64,000 nucleotides of DNA, from NCBI GenBank assembly GCA_934489735.1, contig CAKSSR010000008.1:1-64000 (forward strand), given 5' to 3'. Positions 26,432 through 35,713 of the stretch are shown here, one piece after another. A program made the translations under genes and the position numbers. This DNA is from an uncultured Eubacteriales bacterium. GTDB lineage: Bacteria > Bacillota > Clostridia > Oscillospirales > Acutalibacteraceae. Position 1 is the stretch's first letter, and each line of letters opens with the position of its first letter. The notes beneath the pieces are model-generated. The model was not told the DNA's origin. It did not search any database and saw nothing but the letters and a program-made list of their open reading frames with translations.

Positions 26432-27127
26432 TTAATATCCTAATAACTTTAATGCCTCTTGAGCTGCATTTTGTTCTGCATCTTTCTTACTTTTTCCTCC
26501 GCCTCTGCCTATCACGTTATTATTGAGGTGAACTTCAAAAACAAAATGCTTGTCATGGTCAGGGCCTGACTCATCTACTAAAACATATGACAACACTTCT
26601 TCTGGATTCCTTTGGACTATTTCTTGTAATGTGGTCTTATAATCTCTAAATTCTATCTTCTGAGGGTGCGTTATCTCAGGTTTTACAAACTTGAGGACAA
26701 ATTTTTCTGCTGATTTCATTCCTCCATCCAAATATATTGCAGCCAATATTGCTTCAAACACATCTGCTAGTATTGATGGTCGTTCGTTTCCTCCACAATT
26801 TGTTTCTCCTTTGCTTAAGTAAATATAATCTCCTATATTTATGTCTTTGGAAAATTTACTCAATGTCTTTTCACATACCAATGATGCCCTCAATTTTGTC
26901 AACTGACCCTCAGGAAATGTTGGACAATTTAAATATATGTATTTTGAAACTATAAAACTTAATATCGAATCCCCAAAAAATTCTAATCTTTCATAACATT
27001 TTACATCAGTCTTCGCTTCATTTGCATAAGAAGAGTGAGTTAAAGCTGTTTTTAATAAATTTACGTCTTTAAAGTGATAACCTAAATCACATTCTAGTTT
27101 ATAGAGAAAATTATTTCTATTGTACAT
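26432..27127 (-). CDS. rnc: Ribonuclease III
   Basis: This double-strand-specific endoribonuclease processes rRNA and mRNA. The family signature ERLEFFGDSIL is at about residue 43, and the second acidic site is LADVFEAILAAIYLDGG. A double-stranded-RNA-binding domain follows (about residues 158-230, ending KDAEQNAAQEALKLL). Length (231) is normal. The start at 27127 has AAAGGAAG at the right distance; two more codons are open. It overlaps the end of plsX by about 10 bases. acpP, which often sits between plsX and rnc, is absent here. Confidence 0.96.
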   Translation of the reverse strand: MYNRNNFLYKLECDLGYHFKDVNLLKTALTHSSYANEAKTDVKCYERLEFFGDSILSFIVSKYIYLNCPTFPEGQLTKLRASLVCEKTLSKFSKDINIGDYIYLSKGETNCGGNERPSILADVFEAILAAIYLDGGMKSAEKFVLKFVKPEITHPQKIEFRDYKTTLQEIVQRNPEEVLSYVLVDESGPDHDKHFVFEVHLNNNVIGRGGGKSKKDAEQNAAQEALKLLGY

Positions 27128-28133
27128 TTTCATCTTCCTTTACCATTTGAATATTATTTTCTATCTTCGATACAACATCCAAGTTAGCATATTGTATAGC
27201 AAGCCCTATTGCATTTTTTATCGTAGTTGCCGTTGCATCTCCATGAGCTTTAAAAACTGGTTTTCTCGCCCCTAGTACCGGTGCCCCGCCTATTTCATTA
27301 TAATCAAATTGTTTTTTCAATTGCATAAACGGTTTCTTTAATAACATTGCTGCTACCTTGGTCAATGTACTTTGCATTAACATTCTTTTAATTTTTTTCA
27401 TCAATGTGATAGCTACTCCTTCATATAACTTCAATATTATATTCCCAGTAAAGCCATCGCATACCACAACATCAGCCGCATCCTTAGGGATCTCTCTAGC
27501 TTCTATATTTCCTATGAAGTTTACGTTTTCATTACTCTTCAGCAATTCATATGCTTCCCTTTGTAATTCTGATCCTTTTGTCTCTTCAACTCCCACATTT
27601 ACCAATCCAACTCTTGGATTCTTAATTCCCATCACTTCAGACATATATATTGATCCCATAATTCCAAACTGTTCCAGCATATGTGGTCTGCATTCTATAT
27701 TTGCTCCTCCGTCTATCAACATAAAGACTCCATTATCCTTCGGTACAACTGGAGCGAAGGTGCACCTTTTTATTCCTTTTATTCTTTTTACTATCATAGT
27801 TGCTCCAACCATCATTGCCCCACTACTGCCAGCTGATACAAATGCTTCTCCTTTATCGTCAGCCAGTAGATACATTCCAACTGCCATTGAAGTATTTCTC
27901 TTAGATTTTATAATCTCTGTTGGGACATCTTCCATCAAAAATATATCAGGCGTATCGACTATGCTCATATTTGTCAAGGAAATGTTATTATTCTTTGCTA
28001 CCTCCTTAATTTTGCTTTCCGATCCTGTCAAAATTATCTCTATTCCTGGATATTCTTCAACAGCCATCTCACAGCCCTTTAATATTTCAAGTGGCGCATT
28101 ATCCCCGCCAAATGCGTCTACTATAATTCTCAT
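27117..28133 (-). CDS. plsX: Phosphate acyltransferase PlsX
   Basis: PlsX converts acyl-ACP to acyl-phosphate for membrane phospholipid synthesis. The 338 residues carry the N-terminal IIVDAFGGDNAPLEILKG, the VSAGSSGAMMV, FMLIDGGANIECRP and VVCDGFTGNIILKL motifs and a C-terminal GGAPVLGARKPVFKAHG segment of the family. AGGGAGAGA precedes the ATG. Its start and the stop of trmFO meet at position 28133. Confidence 0.96.
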   Translation of the reverse strand: MRIIVDAFGGDNAPLEILKGCEMAVEEYPGIEIILTGSESKIKEVAKNNNISLTNMSIVDTPDIFLMEDVPTEIIKSKRNTSMAVGMYLLADDKGEAFVSAGSSGAMMVGATMIVKRIKGIKRCTFAPVVPKDNGVFMLIDGGANIECRPHMLEQFGIMGSIYMSEVMGIKNPRVGLVNVGVEETKGSELQREAYELLKSNENVNFIGNIEAREIPKDAADVVVCDGFTGNIILKLYEGVAITLMKKIKRMLMQSTLTKVAAMLLKKPFMQLKKQFDYNEIGGAPVLGARKPVFKAHGDATATTIKNAIGLAIQYANLDVVSKIENNIQMVKEDENVQ

Positions 28134-29449
28134 TAAAAATCTCTCTCCCTTCTAACTTCTTCATATATATTTAATGACCTTTCTGCTAATAATCTATACC
28201 TTTCTTTTTTATCTTTTATCAGAACGTCAAGCGATGGAAGAATTCCGAAGTTTGCACCCATCGGCTGAAAGTTGCTTACAGTCTCATCACTTATATAATT
28301 GCTCAATGCTCCTATCATTGTAATGTTAGGCATTATTACTGGTTGCTTCCCCAAGATTTTCATTGACGCATTTATTCCAGCCAGTAAGCCCGATGATGCA
28401 GATTCCATATATCCCTCTACCCCGCTTATTTGTCCTGCAAAATAAAGCTTATCATTTCTTTTAAAACTGTAATCTGCGTTCAATAATCTTGGTGAATCTA
28501 TAAAAGTATTCCTGTGCATCACTCCATATCTCATAAATTCTGCATCATGTAGTGCTGGTATCATAGAGAATACTCTTTTTTGTTCCCCGAATTTCAAATT
28601 CGTTTGGAATCCCACCATATTATATAAAGATCCTTCTTTATTCTCCATCCTTAATTGTACTACTGCATATGGTCTCTTGCCTGTTCTCGGGTCAGTCAAT
28701 CCAACCGGTTTCAGTGGCCCATATCTTAAAGTATCAATTCCTCTTGATGCTAGAATTTCAACCGGCATACAACCTTCATATACTTTGGGATGATTTTTTT
28801 CAAATCCATGTATCGGAGCTCTTTCTGCATTTACAAGTTCCTTATAAAATTCATCATATTCTTCTCTTGACAATGGACAATTTATATATGCATCGTCTCC
28901 TCCCTTGTCATATCTCGACGCCTGGAAAGCTTGAGTCATATCTATGCTCTCTTTCGTAACAATAGGTGCAGCTGCGTCAAAAAAACTCAAACTTCCTCCA
29001 CACAATTCAGATATATTATCAGCCAATTCATCACTTGTAAGTGGCCCAGTCGTAATAATTGTTACCTCATCCAAAGGAACTTCTGTAATTTCCTTTTCTA
29101 TTATATTTATATTCTTATTCGATCTAATACTTTCTGTGACCATTGAAGAAAATTCCTCTCTGTCTACAGCCAATGCTCCACCCGCCGGTACTCTACACTT
29201 ATCCGCACACTTCATTAACAAAGAGTCAAGTCTTCTCATTTCTTCTTTTAGCAATCCTGCTGCACTGTCAACTCTGTCTGCCTTTAATGAGTTAGAACAA
29301 ACCAGCTCACTAAAATTCTTACTGCTATGTGCTGGAGACATCTTAGTTGGTTTCATTTCATATAGATTAACCTTTATTCCTCTTGACGCTGCTTGATATG
29401 CTGCTTCACATCCGGCTAATCCTGCCCCTATTATATTTAAACTATCCAT
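28133..29449 (-). CDS. trmFO: Methylenetetrahydrofolate-tRNA-(uracil-5)-methyltransferase TrmFO
   Basis: This flavoprotein makes m5U54 in the T-loop of tRNA using methylene-tetrahydrofolate. The N-terminus holds the FAD-binding motif NIIGAGLAGCEAAYQAA; EMRRLDSLLMKCADKCRVPAGGALAVDR is a family region (partially cited), and the C-terminal GQISGVEGYMES region is typical. The ATG at 29449 has GAGGTGG upstream; ten extra codons are open. In B. subtilis the order is dprA-topA-trmFO, and that is conserved here. Confidence 0.95.
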   Translation of the reverse strand: MDSLNIIGAGLAGCEAAYQAASRGIKVNLYEMKPTKMSPAHSSKNFSELVCSNSLKADRVDSAAGLLKEEMRRLDSLLMKCADKCRVPAGGALAVDREEFSSMVTESIRSNKNINIIEKEITEVPLDEVTIITTGPLTSDELADNISELCGGSLSFFDAAAPIVTKESIDMTQAFQASRYDKGGDDAYINCPLSREEYDEFYKELVNAERAPIHGFEKNHPKVYEGCMPVEILASRGIDTLRYGPLKPVGLTDPRTGKRPYAVVQLRMENKEGSLYNMVGFQTNLKFGEQKRVFSMIPALHDAEFMRYGVMHRNTFIDSPRLLNADYSFKRNDKLYFAGQISGVEGYMESASSGLLAGINASMKILGKQPVIMPNITMIGALSNYISDETVSNFQPMGANFGILPSLDVLIKDKKERYRLLAERSLNIYEEVRRERDF

Positions 29450-29465
29450 CTTATCCACCTCTTTT

Positions 29466-31541
29466 TTACTCACTTTCATAATTACATCCTTCTGTAATGC
29501 AATACTTTTTATTAGATTTTCCTTTCCTTTTGAAAAGAGTCTTTGAACATTTTGGACATAATTCCTTCAACGGTTCATTCCATGACATAAAATCGCAATT
29601 CGGATAGTTATCACATCCATAAAAAACTCTGCCTTTTTTGCTTTTTTTCATAACCAAGCTTCCACCACACTTAGGGCAAATTGCTCCTGTTTCATTCTTT
29701 ATTTTCTTAGTGTTGCTACATTCAGGAAACCCTGGGCAAGCTATAAACTTACCATACCTTCCATGCTTTATTACCATTTGTCTTCCACACTTCTCGCATA
29801 TAATATCTGTTGGCTCTTCTCCTAAATCTATTTTCAAATCTCTTGTCTTTTCTCTAGCTTCTTTTAAAGTTTTGTAAAAGTCCCCATAGAAATTCTTTAA
29901 AACTTCAACCCATTTGCATTTCCCTTCAGCCACTACGTCAAGTTCGTCTTCCATTTTTGCAGTAAACTTTGCATTGACTATACTTGGGAAATACTTTTTA
30001 ATCAAATTTGTAATAGCAATACCTAATTCTGTTGGTTGCAATGACTTCCCATCTTTTATAACATACTCACGTCCAACTATATTTGAGATGATGACTGCAT
30101 AAGTTGATGGTCTTCCTATTCCATTCTCTTCTAATGTCTTTATTAGAGATGCTTCCGTATACTTTGCTGGTGGTTGCGTAAAATGTTGGTTTGCTTTTAT
30201 TTCTTTTAAGTTCAATTTCATTCCAACTTCTAATTCCGGGAAGATATTTTCCTTTTCTTCTGAATTACTATCTGTTCCCTCAATATATAGGATAGTAAAT
30301 CCTTCAAATGCTATAGTATATCCTGATGCTTTGAATATATATTTTCCTGCCGATATATCAATTTGAGTAGTATTTTGTATACAGTCTGCCATTTGGCATG
30401 CTACAAATCGTTCCCATATCAACTTGTATAGCTTATATTGATCTGAACTCAAGTCTTTTTTTATATCATCCGGATGTAAACTTGGCATAGTTGGTCTTAT
30501 TGCTTCATGTGCATCCTGTGCATTTGCTTTAGATTTAAACACTCTTGGTTTAGGAGGTAGGAACTTGTCACCCCATCTCTCCTTGATATAACCAATTACT
30601 TCGTTAATTGCATCGTCTGAAATTCTTAACGAATCCGTTCTCATATAAGTAATTAATCCTATAGCTCCAAACCTCTCTGTTTCTATTCCCTCATACAATT
30701 CTTGAGCAACTTTCATTGTTCTCTTAGCTTGAAATCCTAATTTTCTTGATGCCTCTTGTTGTAACGTAGATGTTATAAAAGGTGGGGATGGAGATTTCTT
30801 TCTCTTTCCTTTCTTTACCTTTGATACTATATATTCTTTGTCATCTAAATATTCCAGAATCTTTTCAGCATCTTCTTTTGATGGTATCTTTATCTTACCT
30901 TTTTCATCCCCATAAAAAGAAGCTGTAAACAATCTTCTGCTACTTTTTGTATTAAACTTAGCATCTATTGTCCAGTACTCCTCTGGGACAAATTTTACTA
31001 TTTCTTCTTCTCTGTCCACTATAAGTCTCATTGCGACGGACTGAACTCTACCAGCCGATAGTCCTCTTCTTATTCTTTGAGAGACAAATGGGCTTAACTT
31101 GTATCCAACCAGTCTATCCAATATTCTTCTGGCCTGTTGAGCATTTACTAAGTTCATGTCAATTGGCCTAGGGTGTTTCATTCCCTCTTTTATTCCATTC
31201 TTAGTTATTTCATTAAAAGTAACTCTGTTACTATCTTCCAAACTTAATCCTAATATATAAGCCAAATGCCAAGATATAGCTTCCCCTTCTCTATCCGGGT
31301 CAGTTGCTAATATAACTCCATTATCTTTCTTTGCCCGCTCAACTAATCCTTCAACTGTTTTTTCTTTTCCGCTTATGATTTCATATACCGGTTCAAAATT
31401 CTTCCTAACATTCACGCTAAGCCTCGTAGGAGGTAGGTCTCTGACGTGTCCCATAGATGCAACCACATCATATCCTGATCCGAGGTATTTCTTTATAGTT
31501 TTAGCTTTTGCAGGTGATTCCACTATCACTAGCTTAGACAT
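29466..31541 (-). CDS. topA: DNA topoisomerase I
   Basis: Type IA topoisomerase that relaxes negative supercoils. The TOPRIM domain starts MSKLVIVESPAKAKTI, with the DPDREGEAISWH motif; the active tyrosine is in GLITYMRTDSLRIS. Three zinc-ribbon repeats follow at the C-terminus (CEKCGRQMV, CPKCGGSLVM, CPKCSKTLF). About 691 residues is usual. The start at 31541 (MSKLV) was chosen over a GTG four codons upstream, which lies within the ribosome site AGAGTGAT. It lies 32 bases after dprA and 16 bases before trmFO. Confidence 0.97.
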   Translation of the reverse strand: MSKLVIVESPAKAKTIKKYLGSGYDVVASMGHVRDLPPTRLSVNVRKNFEPVYEIISGKEKTVEGLVERAKKDNGVILATDPDREGEAISWHLAYILGLSLEDSNRVTFNEITKNGIKEGMKHPRPIDMNLVNAQQARRILDRLVGYKLSPFVSQRIRRGLSAGRVQSVAMRLIVDREEEIVKFVPEEYWTIDAKFNTKSSRRLFTASFYGDEKGKIKIPSKEDAEKILEYLDDKEYIVSKVKKGKRKKSPSPPFITSTLQQEASRKLGFQAKRTMKVAQELYEGIETERFGAIGLITYMRTDSLRISDDAINEVIGYIKERWGDKFLPPKPRVFKSKANAQDAHEAIRPTMPSLHPDDIKKDLSSDQYKLYKLIWERFVACQMADCIQNTTQIDISAGKYIFKASGYTIAFEGFTILYIEGTDSNSEEKENIFPELEVGMKLNLKEIKANQHFTQPPAKYTEASLIKTLEENGIGRPSTYAVIISNIVGREYVIKDGKSLQPTELGIAITNLIKKYFPSIVNAKFTAKMEDELDVVAEGKCKWVEVLKNFYGDFYKTLKEAREKTRDLKIDLGEEPTDIICEKCGRQMVIKHGRYGKFIACPGFPECSNTKKIKNETGAICPKCGGSLVMKKSKKGRVFYGCDNYPNCDFMSWNEPLKELCPKCSKTLFKRKGKSNKKYCITEGCNYESE

Positions 31542-31573
31542 TTTCTGTATCACTCTTTCTATACTAATGGATA

Positions 31574-32752
31574 TTATTTATTTTTTAATTTATACATTCT
31601 TCCTACTTGTTTCACTATGACGTCTTTAAGTTCAAGCATTGTAAGAGTAGCTAGAACTTTGCTGCTATTCATCTTTGATTGTACTATTATCTCGTCAATG
31701 TTTTTGTCACCTTTTAGTAGTAGATTATATATAATCTTTTCCTCTTCTGAAAGCTCGTTCAATATTTTTTCACTTTCTTCTTTTTTCTTAATATCCTCTT
31801 CTTCTTTTTCTAATATTATCTCTTCTTTTTTCTTTCTGATTCCAGATCTGCTCAACCTTGAAGTCAAAAGACTTGGTATTAAGTACTCATACTCTTTCAG
31901 TATATCCTCTGCAGTATTTATTGGTATAGCTCCTTCATCTTTAAGCTTTTTTGTCCCGATTGATAGAGTTCCTCTAGTATTTCCATCAAATACAAAGACA
32001 TCTTTATTTTGTTCTAATGCCAAATCAGCCGTTATTAAAGATCCGCTTCTCTTGCCTGCTTCAATTAATAGTACTCCTAGAGATAATCCTGATATAATTC
32101 TATTTCTTATTGGAAAGTTCCAAGCAAAAGCTTCATAATCTGGAGGGAATTCAGATATTATGCATCCTTGGTTTGATATAGCGTGCCTCAATGATGAATT
32201 TTTTATTAAATACTCAGTATTGATGCCACATCCTAATATACCTACGGTTAATCCTCCTGATTGTAATGCTCCCTTATGTGACTCACTGTCTATTCCCAAC
32301 GCACAACCGCTTATAACTATTGAATTTTTCTTGCCCAATTCGTAAGCAATTTCAAATGCAGATCTACATCCGTAAGAAGTAGCTTTCCTTGTTCCAACAA
32401 TTCCTATAGAAATATTATTATCTATATCGGGTAGCCTTCCCCAAGTATATATAACACATGGCGGATTGCTGATATTTCTAAGCCTTTTTGGATATCTTTT
32501 GTCTTCGTATGTAATTATATCATATCCAAGTCTCTGACATTTTTCAAATGTTTTTTCTGCATTCTTTAAATTTTCTATGCTTTCCATTCTTTTTAGCTCT
32601 TTTTGAGTAAATAAACCTGATAATTTTCTTTCCTGCGCATTCGATTCAAACAAGCTCTTAACATTTCCATAGGTCAGCATGATTCTTTTAAACCTATTGT
32701 TGCCATATCCTAAGATTTCTTGAAGCCATAACCAATATATAACATTTTCCAT
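31574..32752 (-). CDS. dprA: DNA processing protein DprA
   Basis: DprA protects incoming single-stranded DNA and loads RecA during transformation; most bacteria keep it even when competence is not known. The 392 residues have the Rossmann-fold core with SIGIVGTRKATSYG, VISGCALGIDSESHKGAL, ILGCGINTEY, SEFPP and RNRIISGLSLGVLLIEAG (all family hallmarks). A Glu/Lys-rich linker leads to a winged-helix-like C-terminal end. It heads the dprA-topA-trmFO-plsX-rnc block. Confidence 0.95.
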   Translation of the reverse strand: MENVIYWLWLQEILGYGNNRFKRIMLTYGNVKSLFESNAQERKLSGLFTQKELKRMESIENLKNAEKTFEKCQRLGYDIITYEDKRYPKRLRNISNPPCVIYTWGRLPDIDNNISIGIVGTRKATSYGCRSAFEIAYELGKKNSIVISGCALGIDSESHKGALQSGGLTVGILGCGINTEYLIKNSSLRHAISNQGCIISEFPPDYEAFAWNFPIRNRIISGLSLGVLLIEAGKRSGSLITADLALEQNKDVFVFDGNTRGTLSIGTKKLKDEGAIPINTAEDILKEYEYLIPSLLTSRLSRSGIRKKKEEIILEKEEEDIKKKEESEKILNELSEEEKIIYNLLLKGDKNIDEIIVQSKMNSSKVLATLTMLELKDVIVKQVGRMYKLKNK

Positions 32753-32784
32753 GATACCACTCCATTACTATTAAATTTTTACTT

Positions 32785-33576
32785 TCACTTGCACATTAAC
32801 TCCCATATCATTATACTGGCCGCCGTTGATGCATTTAATGATTCTGCTCTCCCTGCCATAGGGATTGTCGCTTTTATCTGACATTTACTTATCGTACCCT
32901 GCCTCAATCCATTTCCTTCATTCCCTATTACTACAGATAAATTTAATTTCTTATCAATATCTCTTATTGACACTGCTCTCCTGTCAGGAACTCCTGCTAC
33001 TACTGTAATACCATTCTCATTTAGATAGTCGATCGTCTTTATTATATCATCTGTAATAAAAAAATTAAGTCTAAATATAGCACCCATGCTTCCTCTTAAT
33101 ACTTTTGGATTATATATATCACAACAGTCCTCCGTTAATATTACGTTGGATATATTAAATGCTTCCATTGTCCTAAGTATTGTACCTAAGTTTGATGGAT
33201 CTTGGATATTTTCAAGTATTACAAACTTCCCAGCGCCTATCTTAATGTCAGTTAATGATTGATTTTCTTTTTGCTCACAAATACAAATCATTCCTTGCGG
33301 CTCATCAGTATCTGAAATATACTTCATTATATCATTAGAAATTATATACATATTTCCAAAATTGTCAAGTGTCTTACAAATTTTGTCATAATACTTATCA
33401 TATGCATCATCACTTATTAATATTTGCTTTACATTTGTATCACTTTGTATAGCCTCTCCACATATTCTTATCCCTTCTACAGTATACGCTTTGTTACTCC
33501 TTCTAAATTTCGCAGATGAAGTAAGTTTTTTAACAAGTTTTATTAATTTATTGTCCTTGCTTGTAATTTTTTTCAT
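32785..33576 (-). CDS. SpoU/TrmH-family 23S rRNA 2'-O-methyltransferase
   Basis: The 263-residue protein has an N-terminal L30e-like substrate-binding region and a C-terminal SPOUT methyltransferase knot: ENIQDPSNLGTILRTMEAF (motif 1), VVIGNEGNGL (motif 2) and IPMAGRAESLNASTAASI (motif 3). It would methylate ribose of an rRNA or tRNA with SAM. Exact target not known. It lies between infC-rpmI-rplT and dprA, as in many Firmicutes. Confidence 0.9.
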   Translation of the reverse strand: MKKITSKDNKLIKLVKKLTSSAKFRRSNKAYTVEGIRICGEAIQSDTNVKQILISDDAYDKYYDKICKTLDNFGNMYIISNDIMKYISDTDEPQGMICICEQKENQSLTDIKIGAGKFVILENIQDPSNLGTILRTMEAFNISNVILTEDCCDIYNPKVLRGSMGAIFRLNFFITDDIIKTIDYLNENGITVVAGVPDRRAVSIRDIDKKLNLSVVIGNEGNGLRQGTISKCQIKATIPMAGRAESLNASTAASIMIWELMCK

Positions 33577-33692
33577 TTTGTCTTAATTACTCCCTATAAT
33601 ATCTATTGCCAAAACATCTGACTTTACCACCATTTTGTTGATTTCCTTAAAGTCACATACTTTGCCCTTTGCCCTATCTCAAAATATTTTAA

Positions 33693-33724
33693 TTGCGTCC
33701 GGAAAAAAATTTAACCGAACGCAA
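33693..33724 (-). terminator. Terminator of the infC-rpmI-rplT operon
   Basis: A 10-bp GC-containing stem (33693-33702 with 33715-33724, one G-U) with an A/T-rich loop, 12 bases past the rplT stop. The T-run after it is short. Confidence 0.6.
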
Positions 33725-33736
33725 AATAAATATACC

Positions 33737-34093
33737 TTATTGCAATGCCAATCTAGCCTTTTCTACCAATGCTTTGAAATCCTCTGAGTTTGAAACTGCA
33801 ATTTCAGCTAACATTTTACGATTTAACGATATATTAGCTTTCTTCATTCCATTTATAAAAGTAGAATAATTCATTCCGTTTTCTTTGCAAGCAGCTGAAA
33901 TTCTGGTAATCCATAATCTTCTGAAGTCTCTCTTTCTATGCTTACGGCCAATATATGCATAATTGCCTGACTTCATTACAGCTTCTTTGGCCATTTTAAA
34001 ATGCTTGCTCTTAGCTCCCCAATATCCTTTAGCAAGCTTTAATATTTTCTTTCTTCTTTTACGTGTTGCTATTGCACCCTTTATACGTGCCAT
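33737..34093 (-). CDS. rplT: 50S ribosomal protein L20
   Basis: A 118-residue protein identical in length to most L20. The conserved start MARIKGAIATRKRRKKILKL and the IGRKHRKRDFRRLWITRI segment contact 23S rRNA early in 50S assembly. In Firmicutes L20 also represses its own operon by binding the infC leader. Downstream of infC and rpmI. Confidence 0.98.
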   Translation of the reverse strand: MARIKGAIATRKRRKKILKLAKGYWGAKSKHFKMAKEAVMKSGNYAYIGRKHRKRDFRRLWITRISAACKENGMNYSTFINGMKKANISLNRKMLAEIAVSNSEDFKALVEKARLALQ

Positions 34094-34132
34094 CTTTGAA
34101 TACCTCCATTAATGGTTTATTTTTGTTTTTTC

Positions 34133-34330
34133 TTATTTATAAGGAATCAATTTCTTTATTGCAGGTGCATTTGTCTTGTCTGCAACTACAGTTTTACGTA
34201 GATTTCTCTTACGTTTTGTTGTCTTTTTGTTCAATATATGTGATTTGTTCGCATGAGCCCTTATAACTTTCCCATTTTTAGAAATCTTAAAGCGTTTCTT
34301 TGCTCCACTATGTGTCTTAATCTTCGGCAT
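34133..34330 (-). CDS. rpmI: 50S ribosomal protein L35
   Basis: A 65-residue L35 with its usual start MPKIKTHSGAKKRFKISKNG and the basic KTTKRKRNLRK block. It lies between infC and rplT as normal. About 170 bases separate it from infC; they contain a small CACAC/GTGTG hairpin but no clear terminator. Confidence 0.97.
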   Translation of the reverse strand: MPKIKTHSGAKKRFKISKNGKVIRAHANKSHILNKKTTKRKRNLRKTVVADKTNAPAIKKLIPYK

Positions 34331-34500
34331 AATCAGCCAACCGCCACTTGAAATATGGACATTTAATCCTTTCTCAGATCAAATTGTCTAGTAGCTCTCC
34401 TTTCTGATTTCTTTCTTTTTATACAACTTTCGTATTTCCTCGAAAATTCTGATTGATTTTTCCAGCCACAAACCCAAACACACCCAGTTGTGTGGTTAAT

Positions 34501-35016
34501 CTACTTGGTTTTAGGTGCAAGGAACATGATCATATTACGTCCTTCCAATTTGGCAGGTTTTTCTACACTGGCAGCTTCCTGACAAGCATTTGCAAATCTT
34601 TCCATTACTTCTTCGCCTAACCCTGGATGACCCGCTTCACGCCCCCTGAATCTTATAGTTACTTTGACTTTGTCTCCTGCCTTAATAAACTTAATCGAAT
34701 TACGAACCTTTGTTTCAAAATCATGAACATCTATATTAAGCGACAAACGAACCTCTTTAATGCTAGAAACTTTTTGATTTTTCTTAGCTTCTTTCTCTTT
34801 TTTTGCTTGTTCGAACCTATACTTTCCATAGTTCATAATCTTACATACTGGCGGAATTGCTTTAGGCGCAACCTTTACTAAATCCAAGTTCTGCTTACTT
34901 GCTAATTCCATAGCATCTCTAGGTGTCATTATTCCTAATTGTTCACCTTTACTACCAATAACCCTCAATTGACTATCTTTAATACTTTCATTAATTTCTA
35001 GTTCCTTACTGCTAAT
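34501..35016 (-). CDS. infC: Translation initiation factor IF-3 with an AUU start
   Basis: IF-3 binds the 30S subunit and checks start-codon pairing. The 171 residues hold the N-domain (INESIKDSQLRVIG, YRFEQAKKEKEAKKN) and the C-domain (KVRNSIKFIKAGDKVKVTIR, FRGREAGHPGLGEEVMER). The best start is ATT at 35016: GGAGGTG lies 6 bases upstream, and the resulting I/M-S-S-K-E-L-E-INE matches IF-3 N-termini. A TTG at 35031 would sit in front of the Shine-Dalgarno. An AUU start allows IF-3 to limit its own translation, as in other bacteria. Confidence 0.95.
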   Translation of the reverse strand: MSSKELEINESIKDSQLRVIGSKGEQLGIMTPRDAMELASKQNLDLVKVAPKAIPPVCKIMNYGKYRFEQAKKEKEAKKNQKVSSIKEVRLSLNIDVHDFETKVRNSIKFIKAGDKVKVTIRFRGREAGHPGLGEEVMERFANACQEAASVEKPAKLEGRNMIMFLAPKTK

Positions 35017-35295
35017 GTTAAGCACCTCCAAAAATATTTAATCCAAATGTCAAAACCAGTCAAAATATTCTCAATCCGATACGTCTTGACATTATATATA
35101 CGTCACCATTTAGTAACATTTTCTCACACGAGCCTACTTTTTTTATCAAAAAGAAAAACGTGATACAAAGCTCACGTTAATAAAATTCATGCCAAATGCA
35201 AAACGACCCAGCAAAAACATTATTAACCCATGAAAGACTCTGCCACATAGGTGAAAGCTATCAGCACATACGCTTCCAGCTCTTCTTTAATCCAC
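35017..35295 (-). promoter_or_regulatory. infC leader, candidate L20-type autoregulatory leader
   Basis: About 280 bases of untranslated leader separate the predicted transcript start from infC. It contains a factor-independent terminator (35157-35178 plus T-run) upstream of the start codon. In Firmicutes the equivalent infC leader is regulated by L20-induced premature termination. I infer the same here from position and the terminator; I did not match the L20-binding structure base by base. Confidence 0.6.
35140..35178 (-). terminator. Attenuator terminator in the infC leader
   Basis: AACGTGA (35157-35163 region) pairs with TCACGTT (35172-35178) in a 7-bp stem, followed on the minus strand by TTTTTCTTTTT. 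Placed about 125 bases before the infC start. Confidence 0.8.
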
Positions 35296-35301
35296 GAATT
35301 T

Positions 35302-35330
35302 ATTATAACATTTCATTCATTGCCTGTCAA
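35302..35330 (-). promoter_or_regulatory. Consensus sigma-A promoter of infC-rpmI-rplT
   Basis: TTGACA (35325-35330), exactly 17 bp, TATAAT (35302-35307) on the minus strand. Both hexamers are perfect consensus. It leaves 35331-35406 without any feature I can see. Confidence 0.9.
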
Positions 35331-35406
35331 GTCCCAATCCACGCCCAACATTTAGTGAAAAATTAAAACAAACCATTGCGGATAGTCCACGATGATTTGC
35401 TCTAAG

Positions 35407-35691
35407 TTACATCACTAAATACATAAGCGCTAAAATCAGTCCCATATCACTTTCTTCATTTATCAAGATTATTAATAATAATAAAATTAATGTCTTGTCG
35501 CTATCTTCCAGTAGAAACTTAAAAGGACTTATCATCATTTTATTATCATTCTTTTCTAATACGCATTCTTCTTCATTCTGATGCTTATTTACGACATTTC
35601 TTGTCTTTGATTGCATTTCCCTTACTCTATTTATAGCATCTTGTTGCATTTTATTTAAATCTTCAGAGCCATTTGAAATATTAGCTTTCAT
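35407..35691 (-). CDS. Small membrane-associated protein, unknown
   Basis: A 94-residue protein: a charged helical N-terminal half (DLNKMQQDAINRVREMQSK) and a hydrophobic C-terminus (LILLLLIILINEESDMGLI, then ALMYLVM). Similar short proteins with a final LILALLYLL-type tail occur next to sporulation genes in other Clostridia as hypothetical proteins, to my knowledge. The ATG at 35691 has AAGGATT upstream; three codons before it are open. Last of three small genes in one operon. Function unknown. Confidence 0.65.
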   Translation of the reverse strand: MKANISNGSEDLNKMQQDAINRVREMQSKTRNVVNKHQNEEECVLEKNDNKMMISPFKFLLEDSDKTLILLLLIILINEESDMGLILALMYLVM

Positions 35692-35713
35692 TTGAATCAA
35701 TCCTTCACAAAAT

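Noticed and set aside
27358..28155. Plus-strand frame of 265 codons
   Set aside because: Entirely opposite plsX, which has full family motifs.
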